Source of the DNA: Tolypothrix brevis GSE-NOS-MK-07-07A
Lineage (GTDB): Bacteria > Cyanobacteriota > Cyanobacteriia > Cyanobacteriales > Nostocaceae
Direction: 5' to 3'
Assembly: GCA_019358985.1 (NCBI GenBank)
Contig: JAHHIJ010000003.1
Coordinates: 62,001-126,000 of the forward strand
Length of the DNA stretch: 64,000 nt
Shown here: positions 1 to 8,762 of the stretch, piece after piece
Layout: every line of letters begins with the position of its first letter
Numbering within the stretch: position 1 is the stretch's first letter
The notes under the pieces: generated by a model
What the model saw: the letters and a program-made list of their open reading frames with translations, nothing else
What the model was told of the DNA's origin: nothing
Databases searched by the model: none
Made by a program: the position numbers and the translations under genes

Positions 1-993
1 CCAGATCAAGGTCTAGTTCAAGCGTCAGAATTTTGGCAGTTGGGATTAGGTGAACCCTTCGCCGTATCTGGTATTCATGGTAATGGTACAGGTGATTTAC
101 TCGATGAGTTAATTAACCATCTACCAATTGTCGAAAATATACCACACAATAATGAAATAAATGTGGCAATTATCGGTCGTCCAAATGTCGGTAAATCAAG
201 CTTATTGAATGCTTTCGTTGGTGAAGAAAGAGCGATCGTTAGTCCGATTTCTGGCACAACCCGCGATGCAATTGATACCGTCGTTGAACGTGATGGACAA
301 CCCTACCGCTTAATTGACACTGCCGGAATTAGAAAAAAGAAACACATTGAATACGGTACAGAATTCTTTAGCATCAACCGCGCATTTAAAGCGATTCGCC
401 GCGCCGATGTGGTTCTATTAGTAATAGATGCTGTAGATGGAGTCACCGAGCAAGACCAAAAATTAGCAGGGCGAATTATTGAAGAAGGTCGAGCTTGTAT
501 TGTTGTCGTTAATAAGTGGGATCTTGTTGAAAAAGACTCTTACACCATCTACGATTACGAAAAAGTTTTACAACAAAACCTGCATTTTACCCATTGGGCA
601 GAAACAATTTTTGTCAGTGCCGTCACAAAACAGCGCGTAGAAAAGATTTTAGAATTGGTGAATACCGCAGCCGAATCCCATAAACGTCGCGTCAGCACAT
701 CGGTAATTAACGAAGTCTTGGAAGAAGCAGTTAGCCGACATTCCCCCCCAGCTTCACGCGGCGGACGCCAAGGTAAGATTTATTATGGCACCCAAGTCAC
801 CAGCCGACCACCAACAATAGCGCTGTTTGTCAACGAAGCAAAACGCTTTAACGAAAACTATCGGCGTTACATTGAGCGCCAATTCCGGGAACAATTAGGA
901 TTTAAAGGCACACCAATTCGTTTATTGTGGCGGAGTAAGAAAGTGCGTGACATGGAAAGTGGTAATGTCAATCGGGCAACTCGCGTAAAATAG
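1..993 (+). CDS. der: GTPase Der (EngA), 5' end outside the window
   Basis: Der is a tandem-G-domain GTPase needed for 50S ribosome assembly in the cytoplasm. The reading frame is open from base 1, so only the last ~330 of about 450 residues are present: the end of the first G domain, the complete second G domain and the C-terminal KH-like domain. The second G domain shows the P-loop GRPNVGKS (bases 175-198), the SGTTRD switch, DTAG, and the specificity motif NKWD (511-522). The C-terminus has the usual basic KH-like region ending soon after [14 protein letters not shown] at base 40 lies inside the gene and is not the start. The next gene, an ECF T-component, begins 83 bp downstream and may be co-transcribed. 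Identification is secure. Confidence 0.97.
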   Translation, partial: PDQGLVQASEFWQLGLGEPFAVSGIHGNGTGDLLDELINHLPIVENIPHNNEINVAIIGRPNVGKSSLLNAFVGEERAIVSPISGTTRDAIDTVVERDGQPYRLIDTAGIRKKKHIEYGTEFFSINRAFKAIRRADVVLLVIDAVDGVTEQDQKLAGRIIEEGRACIVVVNKWDLVEKDSYTIYDYEKVLQQNLHFTHWAETIFVSAVTKQRVEKILELVNTAAESHKRRVSTSVINEVLEEAVSRHSPPASRGGRQGKIYYGTQVTSRPPTIALFVNEAKRFNENYRRYIERQFREQLGFKGTPIRLLWRSKKVRDMESGNVNRATRVK

Positions 994-1076
994 GTTATGA
1001 GTTATAAATTTGAACAAAGTAACTCCTAACTCTTTACAGACGCGATTTTCCTCGCGTCCCTAGTCCTAAGTTTATA

Positions 1077-2006
1077 ATGGATTTACTGCGATCGCTTCCA
1101 CTTGGTCTTTACCTCGAACAACCGATAACTTGGCTGCATAAACTCGATCCGCGTGTTAAGTTTTTCTGGTTGATGAGTTTTTTAACTACCTATATATACT
1201 CTAGAAACGAGTGGCGGGTATCACTGGTATTAATTTTAATTGTCGCTACCCTCATAGCCAAAATTCCTGTGCGAGTATGGCAACAGCAAATGGGTTGGCT
1301 GTTAACAGTCTCCTTTCTTGTACTTTTAATTGCCGCTATCAGTCCGGATGGATTGGGTGTAAATTATCAACCGCGTCTTCCCACTGTGGATAGTTCACAA
1401 TTAAACAAAGCCAATTCAGAACAAGCGCAAAGCTCAAAAAAACAAGTTAAGAATCCCAAAGAATATACTTACGTACTTTTTGAAGCCGGAGCAGTCAAAG
1501 TAACTCGTCGCTCTTTAGATTTGGCAATCAGCTTGAGTACGATGTTGTTTATTTTAATTTACAGCACCAACTTGTATCTGCTGACAACCGCACCTGAAGA
1601 AATTACTGCTGCTATAGAAAACTTAATGCAACCGCTACGACGTTTGAAAGTACCTGTCACCGAATTGACTTTGACTTTAACTTTGTCCTTGCGGTTTATT
1701 CCCCTAGTTTTAGAAGAAGTGCAAAATTTAATTCGCTCTGTGATGACAAGAGCAATAAATTGGAAAAAGCTAGGATTGAAAGGAAGCGTTAAAGTTTGGC
1801 TGTTGGTAGCAGAAAGACTGTTAGAAAATTTGCTATTACGGGCAGAACAAATGGCTAGCGCAATGATGGTGCGCGGATTTACCAGCCCTAACGAACATCG
1901 CGTACAATGGCATGAATTACGGTTTCAAACTCGTGATTGGGTAGCGATCGCAACTTTAATTTTATTTTGGGGAGTGCGGCTAGCTGTAGGAAGTGAGGTT
2001 TCTTAA
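1077..2006 (+). CDS. CbiQ/EcfT-family energy-coupling-factor transporter transmembrane protein
   Basis: A 309-residue integral membrane protein of the CbiQ/EcfT family, the T-component that couples ATPase subunits to a substrate-binding S-component in ECF vitamin or metal transporters. The N-terminus shows the family pattern (LHKLDPRVKFFWLMSF) followed by hydrophobic segments. The C-terminal half contains the coupling helix region with LRFIPLVLEEVQ and the short motif AMMVRGF, which matches the conserved Ala-Arg-Gly box. A polar insert rich in Ser/Lys/Gln (roughly residues 105-135) separates two membrane segments and is longer than in many relatives. No ECF ATPase or S-component is nearby, so the substrate is unknown. 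In cyanobacteria this gene is often found alone next to der, as here. Confidence 0.88.
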   Translation: MDLLRSLPLGLYLEQPITWLHKLDPRVKFFWLMSFLTTYIYSRNEWRVSLVLILIVATLIAKIPVRVWQQQMGWLLTVSFLVLLIAAISPDGLGVNYQPRLPTVDSSQLNKANSEQAQSSKKQVKNPKEYTYVLFEAGAVKVTRRSLDLAISLSTMLFILIYSTNLYLLTTAPEEITAAIENLMQPLRRLKVPVTELTLTLTLSLRFIPLVLEEVQNLIRSVMTRAINWKKLGLKGSVKVWLLVAERLLENLLLRAEQMASAMMVRGFTSPNEHRVQWHELRFQTRDWVAIATLILFWGVRLAVGSEVS

Positions 2007-2022
2007 ACGGTATGATCAAGTC

Positions 2023-2052
2023 TTTGAACACTAAGCAAGCTTAGTGTTCAAA
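2023..2052 (+). terminator. Hairpin after the CbiQ-family gene, possible terminator
   Basis: A perfect 14-bp inverted repeat (TTTGAACACTAAGC, loop AA, then its complement) begins 17 bp after the CbiQ-family stop codon. A short T-run (ggttttt) follows about 6 bases after the stem, so it is a weak or non-canonical intrinsic terminator. It may also work as a bidirectional 3'-end stabiliser. Confidence 0.55.
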
Positions 2053-2453
2053 ATGACGGTTTTTCCCTCATTCTTATAACTACTGCACTAGCTTTCCTGC
2101 TACCAGTTCACAGTATTGAAGTTTCAGGTAGATTTTTGGCAATTTTGCACACGCAAGCGGCAGCAATTATGGCAGCATGGTTATAGGGTAGGGACTATTA
2201 TCTGCTTTGTTCGGAATAGCAATTGAGTTTAGCTATAACAATGGTTATGCCTTAAACGTACCGCAGTCCTGCAAAGCGATCGCTACTTTTATTCTCACAA
2301 AAGCCCACTCTGTCTTAATGAACGCTCGTGGACATCAAAAGTTGGTTATATGCTCGCATTTTGAGCAAATATTGTGTCCAGATAAGGCTATTATCGTCTG
2401 GATGTTTGTATTTCATGGCGAGAAGATATATGTACTTATACCTTCATTATTAA
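2053..2453. other. Non-coding stretch upstream of pipX
   Basis: About 400 bp with no convincing gene. An open frame on the plus strand at 2207-2527 overlaps pipX out of frame, has no recognisable motif, and is treated as chance. The region probably holds the pipX promoter, but I see no confident -10/-35 pair or NtcA palindrome. Confidence 0.5.
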
Positions 2454-2732
2454 ATGAACTCAGAAAACTCAGAAACTTACATAAATCATCCAACTTGGGG
2501 TTTGCTCTACAGAATCTGTATGGTTGATGAAAACCAAGAGATGTTTACTACACTGTACGCTCAACGCTTATTTTTTTTGGTGGGAACAGATGCTAAAGGT
2601 ATCAAATTTCAGTCTATAGGACGTACCGAAGCTCGAATGATGCTGGAAAGTCGCTTGCGAACCCTGCGGCGCGCTGGACACTCTCAGGAGTATGATCAGC
2701 TTCAGGGTGTTTTTCAACGCACTTTCCAATGA
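2454..2732 (+). CDS. pipX: PipX, PII/NtcA coactivator
   Basis: PipX is a small cyanobacterial protein that shuttles between the nitrogen signal protein PII and the transcription factor NtcA, linking 2-oxoglutarate and energy status to nitrogen-regulated transcription. The 92-residue product has the expected size and the conserved N-terminal Tudor-like region (NHPTWGLLYRIC, then YAQRLFFLV) followed by the C-terminal helical part (TEARMMLESRLRTLRR). The stop codon overlaps the start of the next gene (ATGA arrangement), giving translational coupling to pipY, the typical cyanobacterial pair. The start was chosen at the ATG preceding MNSENSE, which gives the family length. Confidence 0.95.
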   Translation: MNSENSETYINHPTWGLLYRICMVDENQEMFTTLYAQRLFFLVGTDAKGIKFQSIGRTEARMMLESRLRTLRRAGHSQEYDQLQGVFQRTFQ

Positions 2733-3394
2733 GTAGTTTGATTGACGAACGCATTACCACAATTCGCTCCTCACTTCCTGATTCAGTTCGGTTGATTGCT
2801 GTCACCAAGCAAGTTTCTACCGAGGTAATGCGTTCTGCCTATGCCGCAGGTGTACGGGATTTTGCTGAGAGTCGTATTCAAGAAGCTACCAGCAAACAAA
2901 TTGAATTACAAGACTTAACAGGTATCACCTGGCACTTTATTGGACATTTGCAAAGCAATAAAGCTAAAAAAGCGCTTTCCCAATTCACCTGGATTCACTC
3001 TGTAGATAATTTACAACTGGCGCAGCGCCTAAATCAATTGGCGCAAGAGTTAGAAGTGAGTCCCCAAGTTTGTCTACAGGTGAAAATTCTTCTTGACCAC
3101 AACAAATCGGGTTGGAGTACGCCACAATTATTAGCTGACTTACCAGCGCTCAATCAATGCAAAAATTTAAAAATTCAAGGTTTGATGACAATTCCTCCTG
3201 CTGGATTGGATAATCTAGAAATAACATCTGTATTTAATCGTACCCGCGAACTAGCAGAAGAAATACACAAACAAAACTGGTCAAATATAAAAATGCAGCA
3301 TCTTTCCATGGGGATGTCTGGTGACTATCAACTAGCAGTGCAGGCGGGTGCAACGATGGTGAGATTGGGAACGATCTTGTTTGGCGATCGCTAA
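2729..3394 (+). CDS. pipY: PipY, YggS/YBL036C-family pyridoxal-phosphate homeostasis protein
   Basis: A 221-residue PLP-binding protein of the COG0325 family, a single TIM barrel that buffers vitamin B6 and affects amino/keto-acid balance. The lysine expected to bind PLP lies in LIAVTKQVS near residue 27. Other family signatures are DFAESRIQEA, WHFIGHLQSNK, GLMTIPP, and the phosphate-binding SMGMSGDYQLAVQAGATMVRLGT near the C-terminus. It overlaps pipX by four bases, so expression is coupled; pipX-pipY linkage is the reason for the symbol. sepF and proC follow on the same strand, a neighbourhood common in cyanobacteria. Confidence 0.95.
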   Translation: MSSLIDERITTIRSSLPDSVRLIAVTKQVSTEVMRSAYAAGVRDFAESRIQEATSKQIELQDLTGITWHFIGHLQSNKAKKALSQFTWIHSVDNLQLAQRLNQLAQELEVSPQVCLQVKILLDHNKSGWSTPQLLADLPALNQCKNLKIQGLMTIPPAGLDNLEITSVFNRTRELAEEIHKQNWSNIKMQHLSMGMSGDYQLAVQAGATMVRLGTILFGDR

Positions 3395-3866
3395 TAGTAA
3401 AATATTCACCTCACCAGCTATTTGGAGCAGTATTGCCTCTAAATAGAGAATTTTTTTAACTAAGTGGTTTGTGTAGGCAACATAAAAGATATATTATGAA
3501 CAAAAGCAAAGAAAAATTAAAATATGGATAATAAAAAGTTTTTTTTGGACAACTATTAGTATATAATTTTGACTCATTATTGCAATAAGGCAAGGTCAAC
3601 TGAAGGCTCAGGTATGAAGGGTAAAACACCTCATTCGTAAACGGATGGGGCTTGAACTAAAAAAAATTTACATTGGCGTGCAACTCGGACGGTAATTATA
3701 CCAAATGACACATTCATCCTTTATACTTCAACTGATGACTAGAGCCTGTAATAGATGCTACAAATAGCGAGAAGTTGCATATCTGTCAGTTCTTTGTAGC
3801 GATGAAAGTTGAGTGAATCAACTTTTGTCACATCAGTAAAAATGGTTTTTTTTAGGAGCGTAAACA
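3395..3866. other. Long leader region upstream of sepF
   Basis: About 470 bp of AT-rich DNA without a convincing gene. It holds one imperfect hairpin (3629-3650, CCTCATTCGT / ACGGATGGGG arms with G-U pairs) and a purine-rich ribosome-binding site (taggagcg) just before sepF. The length suggests a promoter region and perhaps an untranslated leader or small RNA, but no known RNA family is recognised. Confidence 0.45.
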
Positions 3867-4454
3867 ATGAACAATATATTTTCCAAACTCAGAGACTTCG
3901 TTGGGCTGAATGAGCAAGTCGAATACGAGTACTACGAAGAAGAACCAGATACGAAAAGCTACCAAAATATATATCAAGAACAAAACGTCTCCCCAGCACC
4001 AGAAGAGCAAAGCCAACAAAATCGACGTTGGCGCGAATCCGTGTCTACAATGGAAAATGATGTAGCGACAGGTACAAAAAACATGAGTAATGTTATTGGG
4101 ATGCCAGGAGCAATAAATGGGATTTCTGAAGTATTGGTGCTAGAGCCACGCACTTTTGAGGAAATGCCCCAGGCAATTCAAGCATTGCGAGAACGTAAGT
4201 CCATAGTGTTAAATCTGACAATTATGGACCCGGATCAAGCACAACGTGCAGTCGATTTTGTCGCAGGTGGAACTTACGCACTCGATGGACATCAAGAGCG
4301 CATCGGTGAAAGTATATTTTTGTTTACGCCAAGCTGTGTACAAGTCAGCACTCATGGTGGCGTACTTCACGAAGTACCTCAACCACCAGTTCGTCCCGCA
4401 CGTCCTGGTACAACTCCCGCTTGGGGAAATGAAGCCAATCGGATGGCACAATAG
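3867..4454 (+). CDS. sepF: Cell division protein SepF
   Basis: SepF binds FtsZ and the membrane and helps organise the Z ring; in cyanobacteria (Cdv2) it is a core division protein. The 195-residue product begins with the short amphipathic membrane-binding start ([14 protein letters not shown]), followed by an acidic, Glu/Tyr- and Gln-rich linker. The conserved SepF fold occupies about residues 85-165 ([47 protein letters not shown]). A Pro-rich tail follows. A ribosome-binding site (aggagcg) precedes the ATG. It lies between pipY and proC on the same strand, but the 470-bp leader points to its own promoter. Confidence 0.95.
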   Translation: MNNIFSKLRDFVGLNEQVEYEYYEEEPDTKSYQNIYQEQNVSPAPEEQSQQNRRWRESVSTMENDVATGTKNMSNVIGMPGAINGISEVLVLEPRTFEEMPQAIQALRERKSIVLNLTIMDPDQAQRAVDFVAGGTYALDGHQERIGESIFLFTPSCVQVSTHGGVLHEVPQPPVRPARPGTTPAWGNEANRMAQ

Positions 4455-4455
4455 A

Positions 4456-4533
4456 GTTAGTCAAAAGTCAAAAGTCCAGAGCTTATAGTTTTTGACTATT
4501 GACTTTTTACTAATGACCTTTGACTATTAACGA
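4456..4533. repeat. STRR heptamer repeat tract between sepF and proC
   Basis: A run of related 7-9 bp units (variants of gtcaaaa, ttgacta, atgaccttt) fills the whole sepF-proC spacer. This is the short tandemly repeated repetitive (STRR) DNA well known from heterocystous cyanobacteria. Its last copies run straight up to the proC start. Confidence 0.8.
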
Positions 4534-5346
4534 ATGACTATTAAATTTGGCTTAATTGGTGGTGGGGTAATGGGAGAAGCGCTGTTATCCCGCCTCATTG
4601 TTAGAGGTATTTACCAAGCATCAGAAGTCATAGTAAGTGAACCCCAACCTTCACGGAGGAGCTATTTAGAGCAAAAATATGCTGTGACGGTAACACCAGA
4701 TAATCGCTTGGTTTTCACTTCGGCAACAGAAGTTGTATTTTTAGCAGTGAAACCGCAGGTATTCAGCGCGATTGCTCAAGAGTTAGCAGATGTCATCGGT
4801 ACAAATTCCTCACCGCTGGTAATTTCTATCTTGGCAGGTGTACCCCTGGTTCAGCTAGAAGCCGGATTTCCCCAGTTACCAGTAATTAGGGCAATGCCAA
4901 ATACCCCAGCAACTGTGGGAGCCGGAATTACCGCCATTTGTTTAGGTGCATATACACATGTCGAACATTATAAAAAAGCACATGAACTGTTTGCCGCAGT
5001 CGGGGAAGTTGTCGAAATTCCCGAAAATTTGATTGACGCAGTAACAGGACTTTCTGGTAGTGGTCCGGCTTATGTGGCTTTGATGGTGGAAGCATTGGCA
5101 GATGGTGGAGTCGCCGCAGGTTTACCCAGAGCGATCGCCTATCAATTAGCTCTCTCTACGGTACTCGGAACCGCAACACTGCTGCATGAAAGTAAATTAC
5201 ACCCAGCAGAACTCAAAGACCGCGTTACCAGTCCCGGTGGCACAACAATCGCCGGTATTGCTCAACTAGAAAAAGCTGGTTTTCGTTCAGCTTTAATTGA
5301 AGCTGTCATTGCTGCCACAGCGCGATCGCAAGAATTGGGGAAATAG
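4534..5346 (+). CDS. proC: Pyrroline-5-carboxylate reductase
   Basis: ProC reduces 1-pyrroline-5-carboxylate to proline with NAD(P)H, the last step of proline synthesis, in the cytosol. The 270-residue length is normal. The N-terminal Rossmann motif is GLIGGGVMGEAL; the middle has VFLAVKPQ and the AMPNTPA signature; the C-terminal dimerisation domain has the family signature with LSGSGPAYV and VTSPGGTTIAG. The start ATG lies directly after an STRR tract, so no strong ribosome-binding site is visible. Confidence 0.97.
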   Translation: MTIKFGLIGGGVMGEALLSRLIVRGIYQASEVIVSEPQPSRRSYLEQKYAVTVTPDNRLVFTSATEVVFLAVKPQVFSAIAQELADVIGTNSSPLVISILAGVPLVQLEAGFPQLPVIRAMPNTPATVGAGITAICLGAYTHVEHYKKAHELFAAVGEVVEIPENLIDAVTGLSGSGPAYVALMVEALADGGVAAGLPRAIAYQLALSTVLGTATLLHESKLHPAELKDRVTSPGGTTIAGIAQLEKAGFRSALIEAVIAATARSQELGK

Positions 5347-5462
5347 TCCACAGTCAAAAAGTCAAGAGTCAAAAAGTCCACAGTCAAAACAGAAAATATA
5401 TTATCTCTTGACCATTGACCATTGACTCTTGACCCTTGACCATCGACCATTGACTCTTGACT
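5345..5462. repeat. STRR heptamer repeat tract downstream of proC
   Basis: Two arms of short repeats, one of agtcaaa/gtccaca type and one of cttgacc/attgacc type, lie either side of a short AT-rich core. The two arms are roughly complementary, so the tract could fold into a long imperfect hairpin. It has the composition of other STRR tracts in this window and no coding potential. Confidence 0.8.
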
Positions 5463-5526
5463 AAATAACAAAGTTGACAAAATAGCCGTTAATATAGTAA
5501 ACAGACTGCTTGCAAATGTCCCATAC

Positions 5527-8199
5527 GTGAATTATCCTGCGCTGTCTCCAGAACTTGACCCTCGTAAGATATTTCCCTTTGAGTTGGATCAATTTCAGAA
5601 GGAAGCGATCGCCTCGCTGAACGCTGGAAGCTCCGTTGTTGTCTGTGCGCCCACCGGCAGCGGCAAAACTTTAATCGGGGAATACGCTATTTATCGCGCT
5701 TTATCGCGGGGTAAGCGTGTATTTTACACGACACCTCTAAAGGCGCTCTCAAATCAAAAGTTACGTGATTTTCGCTCAAAATTCGGTTTTGATCTCGTCG
5801 GACTGTTAACTGGTGATACCTCTGTCAACAGAGATGCGCCAATTGTAGTCATGACTACAGAAATTTTCCGAAATATGCTCTATGGCACACCCATCGGGCA
5901 AGTCGGCACCTCATTAGTAGACGTTGAGGTGGTGGTGCTGGATGAGTGCCACTATATGAACGACCGTCAACGGGGCACAGTTTGGGAAGAATCGATTATT
6001 TATTGCCCCCGTGAAGTTCAACTCGTAGCCCTTTCTGCCACAGTTGCTAACAGTGACCAACTCACCGACTGGCTAAATCAAGTTCACGGTCCAACTGACC
6101 TGATTTACTCTGATTTTCGCCCAGTCCCCTTGGAATTTAACTTTGGCAATCCCAAGGGACTGTTTCCCTTATTGAACGAAAGCAATACTAAAATTAACCC
6201 CCGCTTAGTTAAGAGGGGAAAAAGCAGACCGCAAGACAGAGGTAGAGGTGGTAGACCAGAAGCTCCCAGCATAGAATATACCCTAAGCCAGCTACAGCAA
6301 AGGGATATGCTACCAGCAATTTACTTTATCTTCAGCCGTCGGGGATGTGATAAAGCTGTGGCTGAGGTGGGTGATTTGTGGCTGGTGAATAATGACGAGT
6401 CACAGGTGTTGCGGCGGCAAATTGACGATTTTTTAACTCGCAATCCTGAAGCCGGACGTTCTGGACAAATTGCCCCTTTATACAGGGGAATTGCCGCACA
6501 CCATGCAGGAATTTTACCAGCATGGAAAGCCTTGGTAGAAGAACTTTTTCAGCAAGGACTGATTAAAGTTGTCTTTGCTACCGAGACATTGGCAGCAGGA
6601 ATTAACATGCCGGCTCGGACAACTGTGATTTCCACCCTTTCCAAGCGTACCGACAGCGGACACCGCTTATTAAACGCTTCCGAATTTCTGCAAATGGCGG
6701 GAAGAGCCGGACGCCGGGGGATGGACAAACAAGGTTACGTGGTGACGTTGCAAACTCCCTTTGAAGGAGCCAAAGAAGCGGCGTATCTGGCAACATCGAA
6801 ACCTGACCCTTTGGTGAGCCAATTTACACCAAGTTACGGCATGGTACTGAATTTACTGCAAACTCACACCTTAGAACAAGCTAAGGAACTAATTGAGCGC
6901 AGTTTTGGACAGTATATGGCGACGTTGCATTTAAGACCAGATTATCAGGAGATTGCGGAACTCCAAGCAGAATTGGCGCAACTTCAGGCGCAAATAGCGG
7001 CAATAGATGAAAAGGAAATTGCTGTTTATGAGAAATTGCGCCAACGGCTAAAAGTGGAACGGCAACTGTTGAAAACTCTGCAAGAACAAGCTCAGTCAGA
7101 TCGGCAAGAAGAATTGGGCATGATGTTGAGCTTTGCAGTGTCGGGGACGCTTTTAGGTTTGAAGGGAAAAAATATTCCCGTATCTACACCTGTAACAGCA
7201 GTGTTAGTAGGGAAAACCCCAGGCTCTGGTCAATCGCCTTACTTGGTATGCTTGGGGCAAGATAACCGCTGGTACGTGGCAACGACTGGGGATGTTGTGG
7301 ATTTGTATGCGGAACTACCGCGAGTTGAAGTTGAGGCTGATTTGTTACCACCGCCGGAAATGCCTTTAAAACCAGGACAATCACGCAGGGGTAATGAAAA
7401 AACAGCAGCGATCGCTTCCACAATTCCCGATCCGAGCGAATTTGTGCAATTACCTCCAGAGGTAGCCGAACAACTTAGCCGCACTGCTGCTGTGCAAGAG
7501 CAAATAGAAGTTCATCCTTTGCATCAAGCTGGCAATCTCCCAGCAATTTTTAAACGCAAAGCCCGCTGCGTCGAACTTGAAGCCGAAATTCAACTGATGC
7601 AACAACAAGTTGAGCAACAATCCCAACGTCATTGGGAAGAATTTGTCAACTTAATTGAAATTTTGCAGCACTTTAACGCATTGGTTAACTTAGTCCCAAC
7701 TCAATTAGGGCAAATCGCCGCCGCTATGCGCGGAGAAAATGAATTGTGGCTGGGTTTGGCACTCTCTAGTGGAGAATTCGATAATTTAGATCCGCACCAT
7801 TTAGCAGCAGCAGCTGCGGCTTTGGTGACAGAAACCCCGCGTCCAGATAGTAAGGTACACTTCGAGTTGAGTAATGAAGTAGTAGAAGCACTAGGAAAAT
7901 TGCGAGGAATTCGCCGCCAAATGTTCCAATTACAACGCCGATATAGCGTAGCGTTGCCTATGTGGTTGGAATTTGAGTTAATTTCCATTATTGAACAATG
8001 GGCGCTGGGTATGCCGTGGACAGAACTGTGCGAACATACCACTTTAGATGAAGGTGATGTAGTTAGGTTGCTGCGCCGCACTTTAGATTTATTATCGCAG
8101 ATACCCCACGTCCCCCATTACCCAGAATCATTGCGCCGCAATGCTTCGCGGGCAATGCACTTGATTGACAGATTCCCGGTTAATGAGGAGGTTGAATAA
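5527..8199 (+). CDS. Ski2/Mtr4-like DExH-box RNA helicase
   Basis: An 890-residue superfamily-2 helicase of the Ski2-like group, likely acting in RNA processing or decay; plant plastids have a related protein (ISE2). The N-terminus has Walker A APTGSGKT (residues 41-48), the DECH box (139-142), motif III SAT, and further on the helicase motifs ending in QMAGRAGRRG. A coiled-coil-like stretch (QAELAQLQAQIAAIDEK) and a C-terminal DSHCT-type helical region follow. It starts with GTG at 5527, since an in-frame ATG appears only much later and motif spacing fits. No exosome-like gene is adjacent. It has no signal peptide and is predicted to be cytosolic. Confidence 0.93.
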   Translation: MNYPALSPELDPRKIFPFELDQFQKEAIASLNAGSSVVVCAPTGSGKTLIGEYAIYRALSRGKRVFYTTPLKALSNQKLRDFRSKFGFDLVGLLTGDTSVNRDAPIVVMTTEIFRNMLYGTPIGQVGTSLVDVEVVVLDECHYMNDRQRGTVWEESIIYCPREVQLVALSATVANSDQLTDWLNQVHGPTDLIYSDFRPVPLEFNFGNPKGLFPLLNESNTKINPRLVKRGKSRPQDRGRGGRPEAPSIEYTLSQLQQRDMLPAIYFIFSRRGCDKAVAEVGDLWLVNNDESQVLRRQIDDFLTRNPEAGRSGQIAPLYRGIAAHHAGILPAWKALVEELFQQGLIKVVFATETLAAGINMPARTTVISTLSKRTDSGHRLLNASEFLQMAGRAGRRGMDKQGYVVTLQTPFEGAKEAAYLATSKPDPLVSQFTPSYGMVLNLLQTHTLEQAKELIERSFGQYMATLHLRPDYQEIAELQAELAQLQAQIAAIDEKEIAVYEKLRQRLKVERQLLKTLQEQAQSDRQEELGMMLSFAVSGTLLGLKGKNIPVSTPVTAVLVGKTPGSGQSPYLVCLGQDNRWYVATTGDVVDLYAELPRVEVEADLLPPPEMPLKPGQSRRGNEKTAAIASTIPDPSEFVQLPPEVAEQLSRTAAVQEQIEVHPLHQAGNLPAIFKRKARCVELEAEIQLMQQQVEQQSQRHWEEFVNLIEILQHFNALVNLVPTQLGQIAAAMRGENELWLGLALSSGEFDNLDPHHLAAAAAALVTETPRPDSKVHFELSNEVVEALGKLRGIRRQMFQLQRRYSVALPMWLEFELISIIEQWALGMPWTELCEHTTLDEGDVVRLLRRTLDLLSQIPHVPHYPESLRRNASRAMHLIDRFPVNEEVE

Positions 8200-8233
8200 T
8201 TTCTGGAGTTTAGACTAAGCAGCAGAAAATGAC

Positions 8234-8333
8234 CTAGTAGTCTGTCAAGAACTAATTGACGGATAGTTTCGCTGTAGAGACGGCGATTTATCGCGTCTCT
8301 CTAACCGTCAAAATAAATTTGACAGACCACTAG
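8234..8333. mobile_element. 100-bp MITE with terminal inverted repeats
   Basis: The ends CTAGTAGTCTGTCAA and TTGACAGACCACTAG are inverted repeats with one mismatch in 15. The interior holds a nested copy of the genome's GTAGAGAC...GTCTCT palindrome and a pair ttgacgg / ccgtcaa. It has no coding capacity. The layout is that of a miniature inverted-repeat transposable element moved in trans by a transposase of unknown family. Confidence 0.75.
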
Positions 8334-8400
8334 CAGTGCTAAGTTGATGAAATACAATGTTCAAGCGTAAAAATCTTTGATACTAAGCGGATTTAGCTTG

Positions 8401-8583
8401 TTATTTACGTAGCTTAGTTGTAGTTTTTTTTACTACTGGGTAGCGAATTCTACTTTGTCGTGGTTTTCCTGGTTCCCAGCCTGGAGACTTTCCACGGGGT
8501 TTGGGCAAACGGGCAGGAGTAGCAATACCCTCAATTGTTGAGGCACTGGTGTTTAGAGTCGAAGCGATCGCGCTTATCTATCC
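8401..8583 (-). pseudogene. Transposase C-terminal remnant
   Basis: Reading the minus strand into a TAA at 8401 gives about 60 codons of open frame whose second half reads LPKPRGKSPGWEPGKPR, then RIRYPVVKK and a Lys-rich tail. This basic tail resembles the C-terminus of large cyanobacterial DDE transposases, as I recall them. Nothing upstream continues the gene, so it is a 3' scar. It sits between the 100-bp MITE and another inverted-repeat element. Confidence 0.55.
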
Positions 8584-8599
8584 AACCCCCAAGGTGCAA

Positions 8600-8716
8600 G
8601 ATATCAGTCAGCCATTGCATAAGTTGATTTTGCTTACGTTTAATTAAAGAAGGAAAGAAAGCAAATAAGTCTGATTCACATAATCAACTTTTTGTCAATG
8701 CGTAAGTCCTGATATC
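8600..8716. mobile_element. Degenerate inverted-repeat element
   Basis: The ends GATATCAG and CTGATATC enclose 117 bp; inside, cattgcataagttgattt and aatcaactttttgtcaatg are also roughly complementary. The right end contains gcgtaagtcct, the same terminus seen in the element at 55337-55427. It looks like a worn MITE lying just upstream of the MOSC gene. Confidence 0.5.
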
Positions 8717-8762
8717 TATGAAAATCATGCAAAAATCATCGCTGTTGTCAGCATAATTGAAC

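Noticed and set aside
2207-2527. 106-codon open frame upstream of and overlapping pipX
   Set aside because: It overlaps pipX in another frame, has no recognisable domain and no ribosome-binding site; the composition looks like non-coding DNA.
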